Assembly (NCBI GenBank): GCA_025934735.1
Contig: JAICWP010000008.1
Coordinates: 62,001 to 126,000, forward strand
From: Terriglobales bacterium
GTDB lineage: Bacteria; Acidobacteriota; Terriglobia; Terriglobales; Acidobacteriaceae
DNA length: 64,000 nt
Direction: 5' to 3'
Positions 1 to 9,183 of the stretch are shown here, in pieces (position 1 is the first letter of the stretch; every line of letters begins with the position of its first letter). The translations under genes were made by a program, and so were the position numbers. Under the pieces are notes generated by a model, which worked only from the letters and a program-made list of their open reading frames with translations, made no database searches and had not been told where the DNA came from.

Positions 1-390
1 GAAGGCGCCGGCCGACTCGGCCACCGAGCTGAGCACGTCATAGAGCGCATCCAGGTTGCGGTAAAGGGTGAAGCTGGAGGAGATATCGTCAGGATTGTTG
101 CGGACGGCGGTGACCATGCCAGGCAGTGCGCTTTCCAGATTGCGCAGGATGGATTGCCGGTTGGCATCGGCCTGCTGCTTGGCCTCAGACGGAGCTTTCC
201 ATTTATTGATGCGCAGCCGGCTAAGATCGGCGCTGGTGGACACGGCCGCGGATTCCAGTTGCGACATGAGGGCATTGACCTGGTTGGCCGTGGCATAGGG
301 CACCGGCGCCGCGTTTTGGCCTCCCGCCTGCGCCGCCAGGGGCAAGCCGCTTAATACCAGCATCAGGAAAACAATGAAGTGGCGTTTCAT
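1..390 (-). CDS. secreted hypothetical protein, 5' part only (cut by window edge)
   Basis: Reading back from an ATG at 388-390, 130 codons run to the window edge without a stop, so only the N-terminal part is seen. A GAGGA ribosome-binding site lies about 9 nt upstream. The first 20 residues, MKRHFIVFLMLVLSGLPLAA, form a typical signal peptide followed by QAGGQ, so the product is probably exported. The visible mature part is hydrophilic and likely helical, rich in Ala, Ser, Gln and Asn, with no motif I recognise. Its strand matches the permease pair to the right, but a gap of about 185 bp separates them and no operon is evident. Confidence 0.7.
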   Translation of the reverse strand, partial: MKRHFIVFLMLVLSGLPLAAQAGGQNAAPVPYATANQVNALMSQLESAAVSTSADLSRLRINKWKAPSEAKQQADANRQSILRNLESALPGMVTAVRNNPDDISSSFTLYRNLDALYDVLSSVAESAGAF

Positions 391-575
391 GGTTCGGTTT
401 CCTCGTGCCCGCTGGCGTTCGGCCTGGTTAGCCTGATCGCCGCCCGGCGCCTGCACATCCCCTCAGCATAAACGCTTTGCGGCTTTTTAGGGAAGGGATG
501 CTGGAGGTTCCTGGCTCCCACAAGCGCCGCAGCAAGTTACAAGTGGGAGCTTGAGGCTAGAAGCTAACACCCTGG

Positions 576-1820
576 TTACTCGTAGCGTAGCGCCTCGATG
601 GGGTCAAGATTGGCGGCACGAAGGGCGGGTATGATTCCGCTGACAATCCCGACGGCGCCCAGAATTGCGGTGGCGATCAGCAAAACGTTCCATGACACCG
701 AGAGATGAATGTCGCCAGCGCTGGCATGTTTAGCCATGGCGCTATAAAAGGTCAGGGAGCCGATGGAGTACGCCGCCACATACGACAGAACCATGCCCAG
801 CACGCCTCCGGCAGCCGTAATCAGCAGCGCCTCGCTCAGAAACTGGAGCAAAATGTCGCGCCGGCGCAGCCCCAGTGCCTTGGCCACGCCGATCTCGCGG
901 GTGCGCTGTGACACCGCCACCAGCATAATGTTCATCAGCCCGATGCCGCCGATGCCCAGAGTAAGGGTGCCAATAAACCCCAGCAGTATCTTCAGCCCGG
1001 TGGTGATGATGACAAACTGATTCAGCTGCTTGCGCAAATCGAAGATAAACACCGCTCGCTCGTCCTTGGGGTCGTAGCCGTGGACCAGTGCCAGCGTCTC
1101 CCGCACCGACTTGACCACCGCTTCATCGGCCAGGCCGTTGTAGTCGAGCCAGATGCCGCCCAGGTATCGGTTATCCTGCAGCGCCCCCGTGGCGCTGTAA
1201 GGGATGTAAATGATGCGGTTGATGTCATCGTTTCCCTCCTGCATACGGATCTGCAGCACGCCGATCACCTCAAAACTGATCCCGGAAATGCGGATGGTGC
1301 GGCCGATGGCGGGCGTGCCGGAGAACAGCTTGTCTTTGATGTCGTGGCTAAGGACGGCCACACGGGCGTGACTCTGGTCTTCGCGCGGCGTGAAGAAGCG
1401 GCCATCGGCCAGTTTGAGCGCCCAGATTTGCTGGGCTCCCGGGTCAATGCCGGTGATGGGCACGTTGGCAACGCGAGCCTGATTCTGAACATTGAAATTT
1501 TTGTCCAGCTCGCGGGAGATGTGCAGGATGAGGGGCACGCTGCTGCGCAGGTCGTCAATGTCGTCGCTGGTAAGGCGAATCTGCCGTCCCGCCTTGCTCC
1601 CGCCCACCTGCAAAGACGTGCGGCCGGGGAAAATGCCCACCGCCTTGGAGCCGTAGCTGCGGAAGATGTTGTTGACGGCGACGCCAAACCCGTTGCCGTA
1701 GGCCAGCAATAGAACGACCGTGGCGATGCCCCAGGCCATGCCCAGGAGGGTGAGGAATGTGCGCCGCGGATTCCAGCGCAAGGCGTCGATGGCCTCGTTC
1801 AGGATTTCACGCTTCTTCAT
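576..1820 (-). CDS. ABC transporter permease, MacB/FtsX type
   Basis: This 414-residue protein has the MacB-type permease layout. There is one N-terminal membrane segment (about residues 22-45), a large periplasmic MacB_PCD domain (about 50-240), and a C-terminal FtsX domain with three membrane segments (about 275-300, 325-350, 380-400) ending in the usual DPIEALRYE tail. The FtsX signature SQRTREIGVAKALGLRRRDI is present. Such permeases work with an ATPase and often a periplasmic adaptor in mechanotransmission rather than classical import; neither partner lies in this window. The start overlaps the stop of the upstream permease by 4 bp (ATGA), so the two are probably translated together and may pair as a heterodimer. 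Substrate unknown. Confidence 0.88.
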   Translation of the reverse strand: MKKREILNEAIDALRWNPRRTFLTLLGMAWGIATVVLLLAYGNGFGVAVNNIFRSYGSKAVGIFPGRTSLQVGGSKAGRQIRLTSDDIDDLRSSVPLILHISRELDKNFNVQNQARVANVPITGIDPGAQQIWALKLADGRFFTPREDQSHARVAVLSHDIKDKLFSGTPAIGRTIRISGISFEVIGVLQIRMQEGNDDINRIIYIPYSATGALQDNRYLGGIWLDYNGLADEAVVKSVRETLALVHGYDPKDERAVFIFDLRKQLNQFVIITTGLKILLGFIGTLTLGIGGIGLMNIMLVAVSQRTREIGVAKALGLRRRDILLQFLSEALLITAAGGVLGMVLSYVAAYSIGSLTFYSAMAKHASAGDIHLSVSWNVLLIATAILGAVGIVSGIIPALRAANLDPIEALRYE

Positions 1821-3067
1821 TCCTGCCTCAGCGCTTCCACCGGTTCCAGCATGGCGGCTTTGCGCGCTGGATAGAGTCCGGCGGCGGTACCCGCCACCGC
1901 CAGAGCGCCCACCGCGATTACCGCCGACCAGGCTACAATTTTCGGCGGATCAAATCCTTCCGGCGCCGGCAAACCGCGCAGCAAATGGGTAAACAGCGCC
2001 GCCCCGCCGATGCCGATGCTCCCGCTCACCAGGGTGAGCAGCGCTCCTTCCAGGGTGAATTGCAGAAGGATGTTGCGCCGCGTAGCGCCCAGTGCCTTGC
2101 GAATGCCGATCTCGCGTGTACGCTCGCTCACTGTGACCAGCATGATGTTAATTACCCCGATGGCGCCCAGGCCTAGCGTGATCAGGCCCACGCTGCCCAG
2201 AAACCAGTCCATGACGGTGAAGATCTTAAGCACCATATCGAAGCTCTGCACGCTATCCCACTCGTCGAAAGCGTCTTCATCGTGCCAGTCGAAATGGTGA
2301 TTGCGGGCCAGAATGCGGTGCACCTCCAACTTCGCTTGTTCGTGCTGGCTCCGGTTGACCGGTTGGTAATTGATGTAGGAGATGGCATTCGGCGTGTCCC
2401 CCACATTCTCCGCCGGGAAGAGGTCACGCATGCTGGAGTAAGGAAGGAACATCTGCAGGTTGAAGTTGTTGTTCTGCCCATGCCCGATGCGCTGCATGAC
2501 CCCGATCACCTGGAAGCGCACGCCATTGAGCAGCACATAGCTGCCCAACGCCTCCTCGTGAGGATAGAGAATACGACGGGCTTCGTCTCCCATCACCAGC
2601 ACGGGCAGTTTCTGCGATTCGTCGTCAGGATTGAGCCAGCGCCCGGCCGCGATGGGCAGATAGCGGATGCGGTTGTAATTCGGCGTCACCCCCGACACCT
2701 GGCCGTTGGTGGAGGTGTAATCGCTGACCGCCTGGATGTCGCTGCGCTGCAGGATGGGCGAGACCGCCTTCACCGCCGGAGCTTCGGCAGCGATATCCTC
2801 ATAGTCCTGCTGGGTGAGGTAGTACTGGCGCATTCCGACGTAGCTGCCCTCAATGCTGGGCGCGCGCCCGGGGAAAATAAACATAACATCTTCACCCAAA
2901 GTGGACATTTCACGCCGGTTACCGGAGCGAAAGCCCTCTCCTACTCCCACCAGCAGGAGCAGGGAACCCACGCCCCAGGCGATGCCGAACATGGTGAGGA
3001 AGGAGCGCAGCTTGTGGGCCCAAAGGGCACGGAAAATTTCCCCAAGTGTGTCCCACAAGGTTCGCAT
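1817..3067 (-). CDS. ABC transporter permease, MacB/FtsX type
   Basis: This 416-residue paralogue of the downstream permease starts MRTLWDTLGEIFRALWAHKL and has a first membrane segment near residues 20-42. A periplasmic MacB_PCD domain follows. The C-terminal FtsX domain has three membrane segments, the SERTREIGIRKALGATRRNI signature, and a VEALRQE end. It is the first gene of the two-gene unit and overlaps the next one by 4 bp. No MacB-type ATPase gene follows on this strand before 576, so the energising subunit must be encoded elsewhere. A homodimer or a heterodimer with its neighbour are both possible. Confidence 0.88.
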   Translation of the reverse strand: MRTLWDTLGEIFRALWAHKLRSFLTMFGIAWGVGSLLLLVGVGEGFRSGNRREMSTLGEDVMFIFPGRAPSIEGSYVGMRQYYLTQQDYEDIAAEAPAVKAVSPILQRSDIQAVSDYTSTNGQVSGVTPNYNRIRYLPIAAGRWLNPDDESQKLPVLVMGDEARRILYPHEEALGSYVLLNGVRFQVIGVMQRIGHGQNNNFNLQMFLPYSSMRDLFPAENVGDTPNAISYINYQPVNRSQHEQAKLEVHRILARNHHFDWHDEDAFDEWDSVQSFDMVLKIFTVMDWFLGSVGLITLGLGAIGVINIMLVTVSERTREIGIRKALGATRRNILLQFTLEGALLTLVSGSIGIGGAALFTHLLRGLPAPEGFDPPKIVAWSAVIAVGALAVAGTAAGLYPARKAAMLEPVEALRQE

Positions 3068-3599
3068 CGGAAGGCCTTCTGTCTATTCTAGACACCATGG
3101 CGGGACAGGATTGAGGGGAGATGAGAAAAAACGGTTCAAGCAAAGAAAATTGGGGGCACAGCCGGGTTATATTTGCGCAACCCGCATCCAATCATGTATA
3201 CATCCGCGTAGTCAGTTAAGACCGGCTCGGGGCGGCGTGTAGGGAAATCCCTCAAGGCACTTACGTGCCGTTGCCCCATCGGTCGGGGCGTGCGATTAAT
3301 ACTCGAGGCGACCTAATTCTTCCTCGTCCCGCACGTATATCGGGCGCTACCTTCGGTCCACAGCGCGAGCAGAGACAGCCCAAGCCTGTGGGAGCGACAG
3401 CTGCGGCAGCGCCCGGCCAGAATCCAATGCGGGGCGGAGCATATCCGCTCTGCCCCCCATTAAGTTCTTTGTTTCGCGCTCTGTTCGGAATTCCGAAATT
3501 TTCTTTACAATTCTCGCACCTCAACCACTAATTGCCCTGTTTTCAATGAGTTAGATGAAGACTGCCCGCGGGGGTTGGCTTGCCCTTGACCGAACAGTG
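3068..3599. other. intergenic stretch without a convincing gene
   Basis: About 530 bp separate the permease start from the LysR stop. The short reading frames here have no family resemblance and poor codon use. The stretch is rich in short hairpins: CGGGTT/AACCCG near 3165-3187, a cluster at 3242-3308, and a ten-pair stem GGGGCGGAGC/GCTCTGCCCC (one G-T pair) near 3433-3458. The permease promoter must lie in its left part. Confidence 0.5.
3242..3308. other. cluster of adjacent hairpins, possible structured RNA or repeat
   Basis: Within 67 bp there is GGGAAATCCC, then GGCAC-TTAC-GTGCC, then GCCCC-(7)-GGGGC, and the outer CCTC (3250-3253) can pair with GAGG (3305-3308). A closing stem around two inner hairpins is what a small structured RNA would show. 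The stems are short and GC-rich, so chance is possible. I do not recognise an RNA family. Confidence 0.2.
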
Positions 3600-4508
3600 T
3601 TATGACCCAGCCGACGACGACTTCTGGGCAGCAGCCAGTTGCCGAACCGTTGCAACGAATGCGGTTGTGGCTCGGGGAAGGGTGCGGTCGCGACGGTACG
3701 CCAGCCCCAGTTCGCGCCACAATTGAGCGTCTTCCAAGGGGATGAGCTTCACCAGGCCGGCGCGCACCTCGTCCCGGGCGAAGCTGGGGCTGATCAGGGA
3801 AATTCCCAGGCCGGCTGCCACGAAGCTCTTGATCATGCCGATGCTGGGCAGCTCCATCCTGACCTGCAGATCGGTATTGAAAGGGCGGAAGATCTTGTCC
3901 AGCATGCGGCGGGTGTGCCCGGTTTTCGGAAAGAGCAGCGGTTCGCTGGCAATGTCTTTTACCGTGAGCACTTCGCGGCGGCTGAGCGGGTGGTCGCGGC
4001 TGACCATCACCATGAGCAGGTCGCGAAAGATGGATTGTACTTTCAGGCTGGGCGATTTGACGGGCAAGCTGACAATGCCCACGTCAATGGCGCCATTCTC
4101 CAGTTTTTCCACGATCTTGTAGCTGAAATTGCGGTAGATGCTGATCTGCACCTTGGGATGAAGGCGGCAATACTCGGCAAATACATGGGGCAGCACATAG
4201 AGGCAGGTGGCCTCATTAGCGCCGATCAGCAGCGTGCCCCGGGGCGTCTTGCCTTGCTCGGCGATGGCCAGCAGGGAATCGTCTTTCAGCCGGAGCAGGC
4301 GCTCGGCGTAGTCGTGCAGCACCCGGCCCGCGGGAGTAAGCCGCACCAGCTTGCCGGAGCGATCCAGCAGCTTGCTGCCATATTCCTGTTCCAGCTGGCG
4401 GATTTGCGCGCTCACCGCCGATTGCGAGCGAAATACCTTTTCGCCGGCGCGCGAGAAACTGCCCTGCTTGGCTACCTCAAGGAATGTGACCAGCTGGTCG
4501 AAATCCAT
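3600..4508 (-). CDS. LysR-family transcriptional regulator
   Basis: This 302-residue protein has a LysR helix-turn-helix at residues 1-60 (MDFDQLVTFLEVAKQGSFSR followed by SQSAVSAQIRQLE). A LysR substrate-binding domain follows from about 90 to 290. Length and layout are those of a full regulator. It is encoded downstream of gltB on the same strand, about 175 bp away with a palindromic repeat between them. In Bacillus a LysR protein (GltC) controls glutamate synthase, but that gene diverges from its target, so a role in gltB control is only a guess from proximity. The domain closely resembles CbbR/CysB-type members; the ligand is unknown. Confidence 0.88.
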   Translation of the reverse strand: MDFDQLVTFLEVAKQGSFSRAGEKVFRSQSAVSAQIRQLEQEYGSKLLDRSGKLVRLTPAGRVLHDYAERLLRLKDDSLLAIAEQGKTPRGTLLIGANEATCLYVLPHVFAEYCRLHPKVQISIYRNFSYKIVEKLENGAIDVGIVSLPVKSPSLKVQSIFRDLLMVMVSRDHPLSRREVLTVKDIASEPLLFPKTGHTRRMLDKIFRPFNTDLQVRMELPSIGMIKSFVAAGLGISLISPSFARDEVRAGLVKLIPLEDAQLWRELGLAYRRDRTLPRATTAFVATVRQLAAAQKSSSAGS

Positions 4509-4568
4509 GGTTGCGCGCGATTATAGTCCGCGCCCGATAGGCGGCGCAGGTTGGAATGACTCATAATT

Positions 4569-4604
4569 CCCACTCAAGCCAAAGACGCTTGAGTGGGGTA
4601 CCCG
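4569..4604. repeat. palindromic repeat, ACTCAAGC/GCTTGAGT family
   Basis: The core is ACTCAAGC, a spacer of about 8 nt, then GCTTGAGTGGGGTACCC. The same core and flank (GCTTGAGTGGGCCACC) occur at both ends of the 43717-43859 element. Three copies in one window make this a dispersed intergenic repeat. Here it sits between gltB and the LysR gene. It has no T-tract, so it is not a standard terminator. Confidence 0.6.
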
Positions 4605-4683
4605 GCCGGGTCCCGAACTTCTTCGCCTTGGATACACGCGGATGAACGCGGACAAACAGGCAGAAGTTCCACCGGAGGCGATT

Positions 4684-7600
4684 TCAGTTGGCCAACGGCT
4701 CTTGTGTGGGAAGAATCCACGCCGGGCCTGGCACCGCGGTTTCCTGCTGATGCAGCCTCTCAAGAATCGGCGCCCAATTCTCGGCTGCCGTGCAGGGCGG
4801 CTGCAAAGGCTCCACCCGCAACAAGGGCAGATTGAAGTCGCTGAGCAGATGCATGGCGCGGGGGCTGCCGGTGAGCCGGACGTGATTGCGCAACACCCGG
4901 CGCAGCCAGCGCCGTTCCGTCATCTCCACTTCGACCAGGCGAACCGACTCGCCATTGAAGGCCAACGCTGATTCCCGCAGCACGTAGGCCAAGCCTCCGG
5001 TCATGCCCGCGCCGAAATTGACGCCCGCCGGCCCCAGCACCAGCACCACGCCCGCGGTCATGTATTCGCAGCAGTGCTGTCCGGCGCCTTCCACCACGGC
5101 CAGGGCGCCGCTGTTGCGCACGGCCAGGCGCTCGCCGGCGCGTCCGGCGACGTACAGCTCTCCGGCGGTGGCGCCGTAAAGCACGGTGTTGCCGGCCAGC
5201 ACATCACCGCGGCGCGAGGCTTCCGGGCCATGAGTAATGACAATAGTCCCGCCGCTCAAGCCCTTGCCGACATAGTCGTTGGCTTCTCCCAGAAGGCGGA
5301 AATGGACTCCCGAAGTCAGGAAAGCTCCGAAGCTCTGCCCTGCCGCGCCCAGAAACTCGTAGCTCAGCGGGCTGACTTCCGCGGCTTCGCCCCGCCGCAG
5401 CAGTTCGCCGCTGAGGTGGGCGCCGATGGCGCGGTCGCAGGTAGCAATGCGAAAACGTCGTCGTCCGGCCAGTTCCTCCAGCCCATCGGCTTGCAGCAAT
5501 ACCTGGTGGAGGCGGCTGAAGTCCTCGCGCGGGCACGCCGGTTGTGCCGGGCCCTGCACCGGCTCCAGCAAGCTGCCCAGGGCTCGCGCGGCTTGCGGGT
5601 TGCGGGGCCGAAGCCGCTCCGCCGCGCCCGCGATGTCGTCAATCGAGGCGGCGCCCAGCTTACCCAGGAGTTGCTGAACATCGGCGGCTAGGGCCCGGAA
5701 ATACTGCATCACCATCTCCGGCTTGCCAGCGAAACGGGTGCGCAGTTGCTCATCCTGGGTGGCAATGCCGACAGGACAAGTATTCAGGTGACACTGGCGC
5801 GCCATGACGCAGCCGATGGCGAGCAGCGCCGCAGTGGCAAAGCCGAACTCCTCCGCTCCCAGCAGTGCGGCAATGATCACGTCGCGGGCAAACTTCAGCC
5901 CGCCATCCACACGCAGGCGAACCCGCCCGCGCAGGCCGGCACGCACCAGGGCACAATGGGCGTCGCGCAGGCCCACTTCCCAGGGCAGCCCGGTGTTTTT
6001 GATGGAAGTCATGGGCGCCGCCCCGGTGCCGCCATCGTGCCCGCTGATGGTGATGACGTCCGCGCCCGCTTTGGCCACGCCGGTGGCAATCATGCCCACG
6101 CCGCCGCTGGCCACCAGCTTCACCCCGATACGAGCGTGGGGGTTCACTGCGCGCAGGTCGTAGATCAGCTGCGCCAAGTCCTCGATGCTGTAGATGTCGT
6201 GGTGCGGCGGCGGCGAAATCAAAGACATGTTGGGCACGGCATGGCGCAGCCGCGCGATGTACGGTGTGACCTTGCTGGCGGGCAGCTGGCCGCCTTCCCC
6301 GGGCTTGGCGCCTTGCGCGATTTTGATTTCCAGTTCGTCCGCATGGACCAGGTATTCCGCGGTCACGCCGAAGCGCGCCGAGGCCACCTGCTTTACCCGG
6401 TTGTTGGCTACGCCGCCGTGGCGATAAACCCGCGGGTCCTCACCGCCTTCTCCGGTATTGCTGCGGGCGCCCAGCCGGTTCATGGCGATGGCCAGCGTGC
6501 GATGCGCCTCCGGCGAGATCGCTCCCAGCGACATGGCCTGCGTGCTGAAGCGGCTCAGGATGGAGGTTTCACTTTCCACGTGCGCATGAGCTGCCGGCGA
6601 CGATGAGGGAAGAATCTCCACCAGGTCGCGAATGGCCGCGGTTCCTCGACCCTCGCCCGTTTCGATAAAGGCCTGATAGGTTTTGTCACTGGGCGACTTA
6701 ATGTACTGGTGCATGCGGCGCACTACGTCGGGCGAGTTGCCATGCGCCTCGCCCTGGTGGCGGAAGCGGTACAAGCCAGCGTCGCGCAGCCCGTCTTTTT
6801 CTGCAGCGAAGGCTGCGGCGTGGGTATCCAGCGCGTCCTGCAGGAGTTCGCGCAGGTTCTTGCCGCCCAGTGCACAGTGGGCATCCTCGAAGAAGCGTTC
6901 GCAAACGTCGGGGTCGAGGCCGACAATTTCGAACAACTGGCCGTTGCGGTAGCTGGCTATGGTGGAGACACCCATGCGTGCCATCACCTTGCGCAAGCCA
7001 CTCTCCAGCGCTGAGCGGAAGTTGGTCCCGCCATTCTCCGCTGCAGCCGCCAGCTCCAGAGCCAGCCAAGGGAAGATTGCAGACGCGCCGCCAGCCACCA
7101 GCAATGCCAGGTGATGAGTGTCAATTACCTGGCCGCTTTCGACGACCATGGGAATCTCGAATCCGCCTGCTTCGACCATGGATTTCCAGGCAGCCGCCGT
7201 GGCCAGCAGGCAAGGGAGCGCCGCTCGGTCGCTTGTGATTGCGCGATCGCTCAGAATGACCACGCCCGCTCCGGCCGCAACCGCGTGGGCTGCGTCCTGG
7301 CTCACGCGTTGCAGTGCCGCCAGCGCGTTTTCCGCGTCCGCGGTGGCGTCGAAAGTCGTATCAATACGGTGCGAGGGACCATGCCGCTCCGCCAGCGCCT
7401 GCATCTGGGTGCAGTCCAGCAATGGCGAAGGCAGCACCGTCTTTTCGCCGAGGTAAACGTCGAGCGACATGACCTGCCGTTCGCGCAGCGGATCAATGGA
7501 TGGGTTCGTGACCTGGGCGAAGCGCTGCTTGCAGTAATCCCACAGCGGGCGGCGGTGGCTGGAAAGAAATGCGGGTGGGGCATCGTCTCCCATGCTCCAC

Positions 7601-8982
7601 ACCGCCTCCTTGCCTTCCTGCACCAAGGGCTGGAAGAGCAGGCGGAAACGGTCCTCGGTCCAGCCTAGCGCGGCCATGGTGCGGGTGCGCTGCGGCGTTG
7701 CCGATACCCGGGCTTCAGTCTCCGCTTTAATTTGCAGCGCAGGTGCGGAAATTTGCCGCTCCTCCGCCGGCAACTCCGGCCACTGCGAGGGGCGAAGGAG
7801 TTTGCCGTCGTTGAGCAGCAGCAATTCGCCCGGCCCCAGCCGTTGCCGTTCGATAACGCGCTTGCCCTGCAGGTCGGCGATGCCGGTTTCCGAGCCGACC
7901 ACGACCAGGCCGTCCGCGGTCAATGTGTAGCGCAGCGGCCGCAGCCCATTGCGGTCGAGCTTGGCGCCGACTGCGGAACCATCGGTGAAAATCAACGCGG
8001 CGGGCCCGTCCCAGGGCTCCTGCCGGCGCGCCTGCTGGGCAAGAAAGCGGCGCACCTGCGGGGGCATCTGAGCGCCTTGGTTTTCCCACGCCGGCGGCAC
8101 CAGGCTGAGGGCGGCTGCGGCGGCGGTGTAGCCCTGGCGCAAATAAAGTTCGAAGGCGTTGTCCAGGCTGGCGGAGTCGCTTACTCGCGGCTCCACTAGC
8201 CGAACTTCCTGAGAAAGCTGTAAGGAACGGCGCCACTCCCCCTGGCGCGCGTGCAACCAGCGCCGGTTGGCGCTGATGGTGTTGATTTCTCCGTTGTGCG
8301 CGGCCAAGCGAAAGGGCTGCGCCAGAGCCCAGCTGGGCTGGGTGTTGGTGGAGTAGCGCTGGTGAAAAATGGCAAACCAGCACTGGAAATCAGGATCGCT
8401 CAGGTCGCGATAAAACGCGGGCAGCTGGTCAGGCGTGACCAGCCCTTTGTAAACCACGGTTTTTGAAGAAAGCGAACAGAAGTACGCGCCCGGTGGAAAG
8501 CCCGCTTCGGCATGCTTGCGCATGCGGAACAAACGCGTTTCCAGTTCTTCGCCGGAGCTTCCGTCGAGCGCCGCGAAAAAGAATTGCTCGATGACGGGGA
8601 GAGTATCGCGCGCACGCGGTCCCAGGATGGATGCGTCAGTCGGCACGGTTCGCGAGCCCAGGAAACGCAGCCCGTGCGCTGGCGCCGAACTTTCGATGCA
8701 CCGGCGTGCCGTTTCCACGCCATCCGGCGGCAGAAAAGTCATGCCCAGGCCGAAGGTGGCGGGGAGTTCAAAGCCTGCTCGCGTGCGAAAAAATGCTTGC
8801 GGGATGGGCAGGAGAAGGCCGGCACCATCGCCGCTGCGCCCGTCGGCGTCCACGCCGCCGCGGTGCGCCAGGCGCAACAGCGCCTCGAGCCCCCTTTCCA
8901 CGATCTGGTGGGATGCGCGCCCGTCCATCTGGGCGACGAAGCCGACACCACACGCGTCGTGATCCACACCCCATTTCGACAT
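4684..8982 (-). CDS. gltB: glutamate synthase, large (alpha) subunit
   Basis: This protein of about 1432 residues makes glutamate from glutamine and 2-oxoglutarate. The class II amidotransferase domain starts at HDACGVGF; Cys11 would become the N-terminal nucleophile after removal of a 10-residue propeptide. A central domain and an FMN-binding synthase domain follow (about 760-1120). The 3Fe-4S motif CVMARQCHLNTC (C-x5-C-x4-C) is intact, and the C-terminal GXGXG helix ends the protein. I chose ATG 8982, which gives the usual short propeptide; a TTG at 9024 would add 14 residues. Neither start has a clear ribosome-binding site. The small subunit gene gltD is not in the window, so its electron donor is encoded elsewhere or differs. 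Confidence 0.93.
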   Translation of the reverse strand: MSKWGVDHDACGVGFVAQMDGRASHQIVERGLEALLRLAHRGGVDADGRSGDGAGLLLPIPQAFFRTRAGFELPATFGLGMTFLPPDGVETARRCIESSAPAHGLRFLGSRTVPTDASILGPRARDTLPVIEQFFFAALDGSSGEELETRLFRMRKHAEAGFPPGAYFCSLSSKTVVYKGLVTPDQLPAFYRDLSDPDFQCWFAIFHQRYSTNTQPSWALAQPFRLAAHNGEINTISANRRWLHARQGEWRRSLQLSQEVRLVEPRVSDSASLDNAFELYLRQGYTAAAAALSLVPPAWENQGAQMPPQVRRFLAQQARRQEPWDGPAALIFTDGSAVGAKLDRNGLRPLRYTLTADGLVVVGSETGIADLQGKRVIERQRLGPGELLLLNDGKLLRPSQWPELPAEERQISAPALQIKAETEARVSATPQRTRTMAALGWTEDRFRLLFQPLVQEGKEAVWSMGDDAPPAFLSSHRRPLWDYCKQRFAQVTNPSIDPLRERQVMSLDVYLGEKTVLPSPLLDCTQMQALAERHGPSHRIDTTFDATADAENALAALQRVSQDAAHAVAAGAGVVILSDRAITSDRAALPCLLATAAAWKSMVEAGGFEIPMVVESGQVIDTHHLALLVAGGASAIFPWLALELAAAAENGGTNFRSALESGLRKVMARMGVSTIASYRNGQLFEIVGLDPDVCERFFEDAHCALGGKNLRELLQDALDTHAAAFAAEKDGLRDAGLYRFRHQGEAHGNSPDVVRRMHQYIKSPSDKTYQAFIETGEGRGTAAIRDLVEILPSSSPAAHAHVESETSILSRFSTQAMSLGAISPEAHRTLAIAMNRLGARSNTGEGGEDPRVYRHGGVANNRVKQVASARFGVTAEYLVHADELEIKIAQGAKPGEGGQLPASKVTPYIARLRHAVPNMSLISPPPHHDIYSIEDLAQLIYDLRAVNPHARIGVKLVASGGVGMIATGVAKAGADVITISGHDGGTGAAPMTSIKNTGLPWEVGLRDAHCALVRAGLRGRVRLRVDGGLKFARDVIIAALLGAEEFGFATAALLAIGCVMARQCHLNTCPVGIATQDEQLRTRFAGKPEMVMQYFRALAADVQQLLGKLGAASIDDIAGAAERLRPRNPQAARALGSLLEPVQGPAQPACPREDFSRLHQVLLQADGLEELAGRRRFRIATCDRAIGAHLSGELLRRGEAAEVSPLSYEFLGAAGQSFGAFLTSGVHFRLLGEANDYVGKGLSGGTIVITHGPEASRRGDVLAGNTVLYGATAGELYVAGRAGERLAVRNSGALAVVEGAGQHCCEYMTAGVVLVLGPAGVNFGAGMTGGLAYVLRESALAFNGESVRLVEVEMTERRWLRRVLRNHVRLTGSPRAMHLLSDFNLPLLRVEPLQPPCTAAENWAPILERLHQQETAVPGPAWILPTQEPLAN

Positions 8983-9183
8983 GTGACATGAATAAGGTGC
9001 TGGGGTTGTGGAAGTACAATCCAAAATTTCGATGATGAGGATGGGAATTTCAGGGCAGAGGAAACGGAGATCTTCCTAGGTGAGGCGGCGCGATATGGTT
9101 TGGCGCTGGTGCCATAGAAACAGGACTGAAATGGCACATAGAGGCCCGCTGTTCAATTTGGTCGTAACTCCTCCACCAACGGA

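Noticed and set aside
3600-8982. LysR gene as a GltC-type activator of gltB
   Set aside because: It is not divergent from gltB and lies downstream; only proximity supports the link.
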